A DNA stretch of 64,000 nt from Paenibacillus sp. IHBB 10380 (GTDB taxonomy: Bacteria; Bacillota; Bacilli; Paenibacillales; Paenibacillaceae): contig NZ_CP010976.1 in assembly GCF_000949425.1 (NCBI RefSeq), positions 4,340,001-4,404,000 of the forward strand. The letters run 5' to 3'. A program made the translations under genes and the position numbers. Every line of letters begins with the position of its first letter. Positions within the stretch are counted from its first letter, which is position 1. Under the pieces are notes generated by a model. That model saw nothing but the letters and a program-made list of their open reading frames with translations, ran no database searches and was not told the DNA's origin. This document shows positions 36,725 through 44,678 of the stretch, piece by piece.

Positions 36725-38071
36725 TTATAAATAGGGAGCTGGATTCACGGTGCTTCCATTAATACGGACTTCAAAGTGTAAGTGAGGACCTGTGCTCTGT
36801 CCTGTAGATCCTGATTCCGCAATTTTTTCTCCACGGCTGACACGATCGCCTTCCCTAACATTGAATCCACCATTACGAAGATGACCATATAATGTCCACA
36901 TACCGCCACCATGATCAACAATAACAGCATTCCCATATCCACTGAACCATTCTGCCATAATGACTGTTCCTGATTCCGCAGCATGAACCGATGTTCCTTG
37001 CGGTACGGCAAAATCTATTCCTGTATGCTTCTTACCAACTTGTCCTGTCACAGGATGTGTCCGAGGACCATACCCAGAGGAAACTCGTGAATTACCTACA
37101 GGTAAAAGAAGCGGACCACCATTCCCAATAAAACTAGCAGACGGAGCTGAATTATTCGAGGAGCCCCGACTAGTCGCTGACCTTGATGCCTCTTTAGCCG
37201 CTGCCTCTCTTTTTGCCGCCTCTCTTGCTGCCGCTTCTCTTGCTGCCGCTTCTCTCTTGGCTGCCGCCTCTTTCGCTGCTTTCGCGCGAGCAGCTTCTTC
37301 CGCTGCCACTAACTTATTCTTCTCTCGCTGAAGAGCCGAACGCTTGGTTGCAAGCGCAACTAGCTTCTGTTCTTGCTCCTCATTGAGTTCATCTGATTCT
37401 TGAATTTGTTCATCATACATAGCAATCAACTCATGTTTCTCTTGTTCCTTCTCATCCAGTATACTCTTTTGAGTCTCCATTTCCGAATAGAGTCCCTCCG
37501 CTGTAGCATACTGCACTTCAAGTTCCTTTTTCTTATCCAGTACTAACACTTTATCCTTCTTGTGCTCATCTAGCAAATTCTGATCCTGATCCACAATGGT
37601 CTTTAGTGTATCCGCACGATCTAAGAAATCGGAAAAGCTGCTAGAGGATAATAACACATCCAAATAAGAAACGGCCCCATCTGTATACATCAGTCTCACA
37701 CGAGACTCAAGCATGACCTCACGAGATGCTATACGCTCCTCAGCCGCATTCAGTTCAGTAGTAGCATTTGTCAGTTTTTCTTTCGTATCTTCAATTTTCA
37801 TTGAAGTTACCTCAAGTTTATTACTAACCACCGTAATTTGTTCTAATACATAGTCCAAATTGTTGTTCGTCTTATTCTTATAGTGCTGCGCTTTTTCTTT
37901 CTTAGCAGCCACTTTCTCCTTCACCTTAGCCGCTTTCTTAGCTTGTTGCTGTAAAAGCTTCAGTTCATGTTCAACTTCTTTTACTGTTTTTTGTTTAGCG
38001 TATCCATCATTAGGTTGAAATATCATAGTTACCAGTATAATAGCGGCTATTAAAGAGGCGATTTTTTTCAA
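36725..38071 (-). CDS. M23 peptidoglycan hydrolase with coiled coil (CwlO/EnvC/PcsB-like)
   Basis: About 448 residues from TTG 38071, preceded by GGGGAG 6 nt away; TTG at 38095 is less likely. A signal peptide ends near GYAKQK, then two long coiled-coil blocks to about residue 250, an Ala/Lys/Arg/Glu-rich repeat linker, a Ser/Asn linker, and a LytM domain with zinc ligands in KHTGIDFAV and GPHLHFEV. The order coiled coil then hydrolase, 79 nt behind ftsX, is the arrangement of hydrolases activated by the FtsEX complex (EnvC, CwlO, PcsB). It is therefore probably an FtsX-activated wall hydrolase. Confidence 0.9.
   Translation of the reverse strand: MKKIASLIAAIILVTMIFQPNDGYAKQKTVKEVEHELKLLQQQAKKAAKVKEKVAAKKEKAQHYKNKTNNNLDYVLEQITVVSNKLEVTSMKIEDTKEKLTNATTELNAAEERIASREVMLESRVRLMYTDGAVSYLDVLLSSSSFSDFLDRADTLKTIVDQDQNLLDEHKKDKVLVLDKKKELEVQYATAEGLYSEMETQKSILDEKEQEKHELIAMYDEQIQESDELNEEQEQKLVALATKRSALQREKNKLVAAEEAARAKAAKEAAAKREAAAREAAAREAAKREAAAKEASRSATSRGSSNNSAPSASFIGNGGPLLLPVGNSRVSSGYGPRTHPVTGQVGKKHTGIDFAVPQGTSVHAAESGTVIMAEWFSGYGNAVIVDHGGGMWTLYGHLRNGGFNVREGDRVSRGEKIAESGSTGQSTGPHLHFEVRINGSTVNPAPYL
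37195..37310 (-). repeat. Ala-rich degenerate tandem repeat inside the M23 gene
   Basis: The DNA repeats units of about 15-18 nt (forms of GCTGCCGCTTCTCTT on the plus strand) that encode AAREA/AKREA steps in the linker before the LytM domain. Such in-frame repeats can vary in copy number between strains and change linker length. Confidence 0.75.
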
Positions 38072-38150
38072 GTTATGCTCCCCATCCTTTTCCAAATTTC
38101 ATACGTGTATATGTCGTCAACGTCAGCTGATATGGTCCGTGATGTTTCAG

Positions 38151-39068
38151 TTATACCTTCAAAAATTTACGAATCGAGACGGTGCTTCCCCAAATCCCTA
38201 TCAACACCCCGAGTGATAACAGAGCTCCCCCAAATAACGGCCAAATCTGCGCTAAAGGAAGTAATTTCAAGCCAGTAAACGCAATATCTCCGCTAATGGC
38301 CCCAGTCAATTGACTATAACCAAGGAATAACAACCCAATGGTGATCGCCGAACCAAGAAGTCCGATAAGTGCTCCTTCTATAAAAAATGGCCAGCGAATG
38401 AAATAATTCGTCGCTCCGACCAACTTCATGATGCTGATCTCACGGCGCCGAGCTAGAATGGTCACTCGAATCGTATTCGAGATGAGGAACATCGACATCA
38501 GTCCGAGTCCTGCCACAAATATAAAGCCTACATTCCGTACAACTCGTGTTATTTTGAACAGCGTTTCTATCGTACCTTCTCCATACTTTACCTTCAGTAT
38601 CGGTTGTTCCGAGTGGAGCTTATTTAAAGCCTCAATCTTCTCCGCCACATGCGGCACGGTCGTAGGCTCAATGACTTCTATCTTAAGTCGATCAGGCAGA
38701 GGATTGTGATCTTTGTTGAATCCTTCAAGTAACGCCTTACCATCTTCGCCTAGGCTTGCCGTGAATTCCTTCAGGCCTTGCTCTTTAAGAATGACTTCGA
38801 TTTTACTAACTTCCGACATTGCTCCGATTTCTTTCTTGATCGTTTCACGCATTTTTTGATCTACATTCAAGTTCAGGTATGCACTGATCTGCACCTGACT
38901 ATCTGCTTCATCCGCTAATTGATTAACATTCAGCACTAGTAGAATAAATACACCCAATACAAATAGGGATACGACGATAGAGGTGATAGACGCAATGGAC
39001 ATCCACCCATTACGGAATACGTTCTTGCATCCTTCTCGCAGATGCCGCAAGAAGGTGTTAAAATTCAT
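38151..39068 (-). CDS. ftsX: Cell-division ABC transporter permease FtsX
   Basis: 305 residues. N-terminal cytoplasmic part (FLRHLREGCKNVFRNGWMS), helix 1 (about 25-47), a large extracellular loop (about 50-175) that would contact the wall hydrolase, then three helices with VGATNYFIRWPF. It overlaps ftsE by 11 nt. The FtsEX complex hydrolyses ATP to open the coiled-coil hydrolase outside the cell; here that partner is the M23 gene immediately behind. Confidence 0.96.
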   Translation of the reverse strand: MNFNTFLRHLREGCKNVFRNGWMSIASITSIVVSLFVLGVFILLVLNVNQLADEADSQVQISAYLNLNVDQKMRETIKKEIGAMSEVSKIEVILKEQGLKEFTASLGEDGKALLEGFNKDHNPLPDRLKIEVIEPTTVPHVAEKIEALNKLHSEQPILKVKYGEGTIETLFKITRVVRNVGFIFVAGLGLMSMFLISNTIRVTILARRREISIMKLVGATNYFIRWPFFIEGALIGLLGSAITIGLLFLGYSQLTGAISGDIAFTGLKLLPLAQIWPLFGGALLSLGVLIGIWGSTVSIRKFLKV

Positions 39069-39744
39069 ACCCGTATTCCCCTCTCAACTGATCTCTAACG
39101 ATGTTCCCCTGTTCAATAGCGATGACACGTTTGCGCATTCGGTTCACGATATCTTTATTGTGGGTAGCCATAACAATGGTTGTACCCCGAAAGTTAATCT
39201 CATCAAGCAGCTGCATAATCCCCCACGAAGTCTCCGGATCAAGGTTGCCCGTAGGCTCGTCCGCTATAATCACAGCTGGATTGTTCACGATGGCTCTAGC
39301 AATAGCAATTCTCTGCTGCTCTCCACCTGACAGCTGGTCAGGTTCACGTCCTGCCTTGTTCTTAAGTCCAACTAAATCTAGCACTTCCATTACACGCTTC
39401 TTCACCAATTTCTTCGGTGCCTCGATAACTTCCATAGCAAAGGCCACATTCTCATAGGCTGTCATTCGCGGTAACAACCGAAAATCTTGGAAAATTACGC
39501 CGATATTCCGCCTTACGTAGGGAATTTTGCGCTGCTGTAACTTACCAATGTTAAATCCATTAACGGATATTTGACCCTTCGTTGGAACCTCTTCTCTATA
39601 AATAAGTTTCATAAATGTCGATTTACCTGCTCCAGATGGCCCAACAACATATACAAACTCGTTACGGTCGATCTTTACTGTAATGCCTTGAATAGCGTGC
39701 GTCCCGTTCTTATATGTCTTCCATACATCTTGCATTTCAATCAC
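39058..39744 (-). CDS. ftsE: Cell-division ATP-binding protein FtsE
   Basis: 228 residues, standard. Walker A GPSGAGKST, signature LSGGEQQRIAIARA, Walker B VIIADEPTGNLDP and H-loop MATHNKD are complete. It starts at ATG 39744 and overlaps ftsX. First gene of ftsE-ftsX-M23. A perfect WalR box lies about 100 nt upstream. Confidence 0.97.
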   Translation of the reverse strand: MIEMQDVWKTYKNGTHAIQGITVKIDRNEFVYVVGPSGAGKSTFMKLIYREEVPTKGQISVNGFNIGKLQQRKIPYVRRNIGVIFQDFRLLPRMTAYENVAFAMEVIEAPKKLVKKRVMEVLDLVGLKNKAGREPDQLSGGEQQRIAIARAIVNNPAVIIADEPTGNLDPETSWGIMQLLDEINFRGTTIVMATHNKDIVNRMRKRVIAIEQGNIVRDQLRGEYGYEF

Positions 39745-39842
39745 ATTATCACTTCCCGATCACATAATTAGCCAATATAATTTCGACATGTTCCCTCAAA
39801 TTACCTTTAAAATAGTTAAAATTCCATCACGTTAATTATTAT

Positions 39843-39859
39843 TGTAACAAACCTGTTAC
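39843..39859 (+). promoter_or_regulatory. WalR (YycF) box
   Basis: TGTAAC-AAACC-TGTTAC matches the WalR consensus of two TGTWAH hexamers 5 nt apart at every position. It sits in the 266-bp spacer between divergent ftsE and the vanW-family gene. WalR is the essential wall-homeostasis regulator of Bacillota and is known to control CwlO/PcsB-type hydrolases. Confidence 0.6.
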
Positions 39860-40010
39860 CTTTTGAGTACCAGAAAGTTTTCCACTTCTTATACATATAC
39901 ATAAAAAGGTGTACCAAACAGAAGCGACTTCGCCGTCCCTAAAGGGCCGTTAACCGTTTCTTATATTATAAAAAAATCGCTATAAAGCCAGAAAAAGGTG
40001 GGAGTCTTAT

Positions 40011-41450
40011 TTGAAAAAACTTCACATAAGTCTAATCGCTGTCGCTGCAATCATGCTGTTAGGCTCACTACTATTCGGGTATCTCCATCTATATGTGAAC
40101 CAAGGCACTATTCCCAAAGACGTACAATTGTCAGGTTGGCAAGTAGGTGGAATGAAAAGTGAGGACCTACTTAAGAAACTCAATAACCGATTAAGACAAC
40201 TAGAGCAACTCCCTTTAAGTCTCCAAATGGAACATCAGAATATCCCAAACATAACGTTGACTCTATCAGAAGCCGGAGTCCGTTATGAGGCAGATTCATT
40301 CCGAGAGGCCATTGCACAGCTACAGAAAGGAAGTATGCTTGCGCGTCTCTCGTATCGTTGGAATTTCCAGTCTAACTGGTCAATCACAACATATGTAGAT
40401 CCTGAGCTATTGAAATCAAAACTTAGTCCTGCTTGGGAAAAGAAGAACTTTGGCGTTATAGTAAACGCATCACGTCGTATAGCGGAGATGGATCAGGTTG
40501 TTTATACACCTGAAAAATCAGCAGCACGTCTGGATTGGAAGACGCTATTAAGCAAGTTAACCCTTATTTTTCCTAGAGATTTCACCTTCGTTACAGACAC
40601 AGCGACAACAGAGTCACCTCTCACCATCGAGCTACCGATTACGATAAAGCACCCTAACATCACGGTGAATAGCTTGAAGCAGGAAGGCATTGAGCGTAAA
40701 ATCACGGAATTCTCCACAACTCTCTTCTCTAGCAGTTCCGGGAGAATTTTCAATGTGAATTCAGCCGCACAAGCCGTAAATGGCATGATCATTAAACCAG
40801 GTGAAGACTTTGATTACAGTAAAGTGATTGAACAAGCGGAATCCAAGTATGGTTTTCAGGAAGCACCTGTTATTATCAATGGCAAATTGGCCCCCGGCAT
40901 TGGAGGAGGAATCTGTCAGGTGTCGAGCACAGTCTATAATGCTGCCGTCCGTACGGGTATGGAGATCGTTGAACGCCGTAACCATTCTATTCCCGTCAGT
41001 TATTTACCCTTGGGCCAAGATGCGACATTTGCTAGTGGGTCCATTAACTTCCGCTTCAAGAATAATACAGGTAAATATTTACTCATTCACGCAGCCGTTG
41101 AGGACAGAACACTCACAGTCAAATTTTATGGAACGTTCAGAAAGGACACACAGTACACAATGGAATCTGTCACGGTAGCAACCCTACCTGCCCCGAACAA
41201 ATATGTGCAGAATGCTACTTTAGCTGTCGGTACTCAGGAAGTGCTCCAAGATGGCAAAATAGGATATATTGTCGAAACTTTCCAAGTCAAAAAAGTCGAT
41301 GGTGCCGTTGTCGATAAAACGAGAATCTCCCGCGACACGTACCGCCCACAGAACCGACTCATCGCAGTTCATCCTGAACCTAACAATAATGGGGCTACTC
41401 CATCGCCTCCATTAGAATCCATTGTCGAAGATGGCATCAGCACCCCTTAG
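40011..41450 (+). CDS. VanW family protein
   Basis: 479 residues from TTG 40011 with AAGGTGGGAG upstream. One N-terminal membrane helix (about 5-27), a PG_binding_4-like region, then the VanW domain: residues around FNVNSAAQAVNGMIIKPGEDF, GIGGGICQVSSTVYNAA and RRNHSIPVSYLPLGQDATF are diagnostic. No G5 domain. Members occur with vancomycin-resistance genes and in spore or wall contexts, but their molecular role is unknown. It is divergent from ftsEX and shares the WalR-box spacer. Confidence 0.9.
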   Translation: MKKLHISLIAVAAIMLLGSLLFGYLHLYVNQGTIPKDVQLSGWQVGGMKSEDLLKKLNNRLRQLEQLPLSLQMEHQNIPNITLTLSEAGVRYEADSFREAIAQLQKGSMLARLSYRWNFQSNWSITTYVDPELLKSKLSPAWEKKNFGVIVNASRRIAEMDQVVYTPEKSAARLDWKTLLSKLTLIFPRDFTFVTDTATTESPLTIELPITIKHPNITVNSLKQEGIERKITEFSTTLFSSSSGRIFNVNSAAQAVNGMIIKPGEDFDYSKVIEQAESKYGFQEAPVIINGKLAPGIGGGICQVSSTVYNAAVRTGMEIVERRNHSIPVSYLPLGQDATFASGSINFRFKNNTGKYLLIHAAVEDRTLTVKFYGTFRKDTQYTMESVTVATLPAPNKYVQNATLAVGTQEVLQDGKIGYIVETFQVKKVDGAVVDKTRISRDTYRPQNRLIAVHPEPNNNGATPSPPLESIVEDGISTP

Positions 41451-41459
41451 AATGAAAAA

Positions 41460-41510
41460 TGCGACACTCCATCATGATTACCGTCCTGAAAGGACTACGG
41501 ATGTCTGTCG
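41460..41510 (+). terminator. Probable hairpin behind the vanW-family gene
   Basis: CGACA...GTCCT-GAA-AGGAC...TGTCG gives a nested stem 10 nt past the stop. There is no U-tract, so it may be a stabiliser; the stronger terminator follows at 41562-41608. Confidence 0.4.
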
Positions 41511-41561
41511 TTTAGATTAATAGTAACCAAGAGTTTAGACTCATCAACGGTTTCCAGCTGA

Positions 41562-41608
41562 AATCAAACAGCGCGCGTCGATGAAGTATCGACACGCGCT
41601 GTTTGATT
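41562..41608. terminator. Strong bidirectional terminator
   Basis: AATCAAACAGCGCG and CGCGCTGTTTGATT are perfect complements with a further TCGA/TCGA inner stem. It serves both the vanW-family gene and the convergent glycosyltransferase operon. Confidence 0.92.
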
Positions 41609-41617
41609 AACTTTTTT

Positions 41618-43204
41618 CTAACTCTGTGGTGGAATCCACTTCTTAATTTTATACAGTCGCCATTTACCATCAAAGTCATGATAGAGCGTAGCCCAATCAT
41701 TCCCCTGCTCGAACATGTCAGGGTACAGTGTATTAATTGCACTCTTTGGTATGCCGGGCAGTGGCTTCGGAATTAGAATGTAATCAATATCCTTACCCGG
41801 AGGATCATTCAGTGCCGTTTCAAATATATAATCACTAGTAATCACATACCTTTTCAAATTCTGACTACTCACCAGAAGGTTATAAGCCGAATAAGAGTCT
41901 GTCAGAATATTCGTATTATCGTCTAAATGGTTATCGATCCAAGCTCCCACTGATCTATCCAGTGCCTGCTCCTCGAAATGTTCATTCTCCGCCATATTAA
42001 TAAAGTTGTTCTCGTCTGGCGCTATATTCGGATCTGTCATAGCATACGACAACAGTCCTGCTGTAATGAGCATACTCAATACGACTACAGCAAATGCCAG
42101 TTTCCTTCCCCGATCACGCACAAGGCTTAACTCGTACGGTAGCCATGCAACCGTAATGGGGAACACATACATGAAGTATCGGAACCATCCGAAAGATGAC
42201 TCTCTCATCAATAGTAGAAATTGTAGTCCCGGTACTGAAATGAATATAAGCAGGAGTATGAGCGTACCTCCCTGAAATAATCGCTTAGTGAACAGACGGA
42301 TGAGCAATACGGCAAACAATGGCGCTGAGTACCATAGTGTCTTACCTGCAATAAATTTCAGAGCAAGCCATGGACTATTGAACAACTCGACAAAGCTCTG
42401 ATCACTTTGCAATTGACCTGATTGAGCCACATTAGAATACTCTGAGTTCAGAAAGTAGAACGGGTTATCCATAATAATATAATTAAAGAAGATCCATAGA
42501 AGGCCTGAGAATACGGCAGGTATTAGCAATAATATCCAAGTGGCTTCTACCTTATACGCTTTTTCCCTAAGTGTAGGACCCGGTGAATGATAATTCCGAT
42601 GCATCCAGAACACAGCTATAACAACGCCTACCGCCAAAGCCACACCCAGTGGAACAGCTTCATAACGAGTCCAGAAGGCCATAGCGAGGGCAAACGCTGA
42701 AAAGATCAGATTGCCCGTGCTCCGTGATTTCAGCCAGAAGCAAAATTCAATGATCGTGTACATCACGAAATAAATATAAGGCGCATCACTAAGTCCGTTA
42801 GCTCCAAACAAGAACACAAACGGATTCAAGCTATACAATAAAGCAATCGTCAGGCTCATACCCGCGCCAAGCCCCAACTTCCTACCCGAGCTATACAATA
42901 ACACTGAAGTCAATGCAGCGAAGATGCTGCTCATGAGAACTGCCGCTAATCCATAAGTAGCTAGCGCAGGCATAATCGGATAAAATACCAGCAAGCCTAG
43001 CTCCATCAAACTGGGCAATGGATTCCATACGAAACCGATGGCTCCCAAGTGTGGATCACGACTGTACAATACATAGAACGCGTTAGCCACACGGCTGATT
43101 GCGTCCGAGTGCATATATCCAATGACATAACTGATATAGAATCCTAAAGCAAATTCCGCCCCAAATATCAGAATGAAAAGGAGTATCTTCCATTTTCGTT
43201 TCAT
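41618..43204 (-). CDS. Polytopic membrane glycosyltransferase (GT39/ArnT-like)
   Basis: 528 residues with about 11 predicted membrane helices and a C-terminal soluble part. The first external loop carries DAISRVANAFYVLYSRDPH, an acidic loop in the place used by GT-C enzymes for lipid-linked sugar donors. ATG at 43204 is used; a TTG lies one codon upstream. Last gene of the glycan operon. GT-C enzymes transfer a sugar from an undecaprenyl carrier outside the membrane. With the GtrB- and GtrA-like genes upstream it forms a three-component glycosylation set: charge the carrier, flip, transfer. Confidence 0.82.
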   Translation of the reverse strand: MKRKWKILLFILIFGAEFALGFYISYVIGYMHSDAISRVANAFYVLYSRDPHLGAIGFVWNPLPSLMELGLLVFYPIMPALATYGLAAVLMSSIFAALTSVLLYSSGRKLGLGAGMSLTIALLYSLNPFVFLFGANGLSDAPYIYFVMYTIIEFCFWLKSRSTGNLIFSAFALAMAFWTRYEAVPLGVALAVGVVIAVFWMHRNYHSPGPTLREKAYKVEATWILLLIPAVFSGLLWIFFNYIIMDNPFYFLNSEYSNVAQSGQLQSDQSFVELFNSPWLALKFIAGKTLWYSAPLFAVLLIRLFTKRLFQGGTLILLLIFISVPGLQFLLLMRESSFGWFRYFMYVFPITVAWLPYELSLVRDRGRKLAFAVVVLSMLITAGLLSYAMTDPNIAPDENNFINMAENEHFEEQALDRSVGAWIDNHLDDNTNILTDSYSAYNLLVSSQNLKRYVITSDYIFETALNDPPGKDIDYILIPKPLPGIPKSAINTLYPDMFEQGNDWATLYHDFDGKWRLYKIKKWIPPQS

Positions 43205-43208
43205 CAAA

Positions 43209-43643
43209 TTACAATTTCTCCTCCCCGCTTCTAGTCCTCATAGAAGTAGTCTCTGGCGTAAATGTCCAGCGTCGATTCCATATATAATTGTGAATAGGAA
43301 CCACTACGGTAGAAATTAACTGTCCAACGATGTACGAAATGGAAAGCCACTCTACCGTCACATACATTATCAGTGTGTTAATGAACATCCCCGCACAAGA
43401 TACGATTACATACTTCATAAATTGTTTTGCATACCCACTCTGCTGATTCTCGAAGGTCCAAATCCTGTTCAAAAAATAAGAAATAATAAGTACCACGATA
43501 AAGCCAATAATGGAAGAAACAACGGGATTCATGTTCCAGAGCTCTACTAACATAATCAGAACTGCGAAATGGATACCCGTTCCTAATCCACCTACAATGG
43601 CATATTTAATGAGTGGAAGCCGAAGTAACGAACGAATGGTCAT
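43209..43643 (-). CDS. GtrA-family membrane protein
   Basis: 144 residues with four helices in the GtrA pattern (FAVLIMLVELW, IIGFIVVLIISYFLNRIWTF, VSCAGMFINTLIMY, ISTVVVPIHNYIWNRRWTF). GtrA proteins are thought to flip undecaprenyl-phosphate-linked sugars. The start ATG has AGGGAG upstream and overlaps the GT2 gene by 38 nt. It links the GtrB-like synthase with the GT39-like transferase. Confidence 0.9.
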   Translation of the reverse strand: MTIRSLLRLPLIKYAIVGGLGTGIHFAVLIMLVELWNMNPVVSSIIGFIVVLIISYFLNRIWTFENQQSGYAKQFMKYVIVSCAGMFINTLIMYVTVEWLSISYIVGQLISTVVVPIHNYIWNRRWTFTPETTSMRTRSGEEKL

Positions 43644-44610
43644 GCTTCAACTCCCTATCTACCTCAATCAGGTCGGGATGAAATTTCTTGTCCGCAATCA
43701 AGTAACGAGGTCTAGCCTTTACCTCATGATAAATAGCTGCGATATATTCGCCCACAATGCCAATAGATATCATCAGAATACTTCCGATAATGAGCAAGAG
43801 CAGAATAACCGTCGTGAACCCTGTAACAGCAGTTCCTTGAAACTTATGTACCAAGGTGTTAATCCCAAGCACGAATGACACGATTAAGAATCCAAAACCA
43901 ATCAGACTAACCATCCGTAGTGGAATGGTGGAGAAGGAAATGATGGCTTCCGCGCCAAGCCGCATGAGACCAAATACGCCCCAGCGACTCACTCCAGCTT
44001 CACGATCAGCCACACGGAAAGGAAGCTCTATTTTACGGAAACCAAGCCAAGCGGTCATACCTCGAAAAAATGGAATCCGTTCAGGCATATTCATCCATGC
44101 CTCTAGCACCTTTTTGTCCAATAGCTTAAAATCTGATGCACCCTTCAGATCATACCCTGTCAACTTATCGAGCGTGGAGTAAAAAACAGAAGCTCCTATT
44201 TTTTTGCCCAGTGGCTCTTTGCCACGATTCTCCTTCACACATTCAACGATGTCGTATCCTTCTTCTTGCCACAATCGAATCATTTCGGGAATGAGCGCTG
44301 GAGGGTGCTGCAAGTCACCATCCATGACAATGACAGCATCTCCAGAGGCATTCTCAAGTCCAGCGCATACTGCAAGCTCTTTACCGAAATTACGGCTTAG
44401 ACGTAAAGCAATGACCCCTGGGATCTCTGAGGCTGCTCTCTCTAACTGTTGCCAGGTATCATCCTTTGATCCGTCATCAACACCAATAAGCTCGTAATAG
44501 GGTGTTATGCTGGATAGAGTCTCTACAATCACACGTAGTGATTTCACAAGATGAGAACCTTCGTTATACATCGGAACTATAACAGAGAGAAGGGGCTTCT
44601 TAATGTCCAT
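43606..44610 (-). CDS. GT2 glycosyltransferase, GtrB/DPM1-like
   Basis: About 334 residues from ATG 44610, the third of three consecutive ATG codons and the one with best spacing from AAGGAG. GT-A domain: LLSVIVPMYNEGSHL, GVDDGSKDDTW, VIMDGDLQHPP with the DxD, and ASDFKLLDKKV. Two C-terminal membrane helices follow. Such proteins move glucose or another hexose from a nucleotide sugar to undecaprenyl phosphate on the inner face. Operon partner of GtrA-like and GT39-like genes. Confidence 0.92.
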   Translation of the reverse strand: MDIKKPLLSVIVPMYNEGSHLVKSLRVIVETLSSITPYYELIGVDDGSKDDTWQQLERAASEIPGVIALRLSRNFGKELAVCAGLENASGDAVIVMDGDLQHPPALIPEMIRLWQEEGYDIVECVKENRGKEPLGKKIGASVFYSTLDKLTGYDLKGASDFKLLDKKVLEAWMNMPERIPFFRGMTAWLGFRKIELPFRVADREAGVSRWGVFGLMRLGAEAIISFSTIPLRMVSLIGFGFLIVSFVLGINTLVHKFQGTAVTGFTTVILLLLIIGSILMISIGIVGEYIAAIYHEVKARPRYLIADKKFHPDLIEVDRELKHDHSFVTSASTH

Positions 44611-44678
44611 CATCATTCTCCTTTTATTTTCTTACGAACAGCAAGCTACCAGCCTACCTACTCTGAGCTTAAACGTAA

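Noticed and set aside
39921..39960. GCGACTTCGCCGTCCCTA segment resembling the uvrA terminator arm
   Set aside because: The complementary arm is missing, so no terminator can form; similarity is short.
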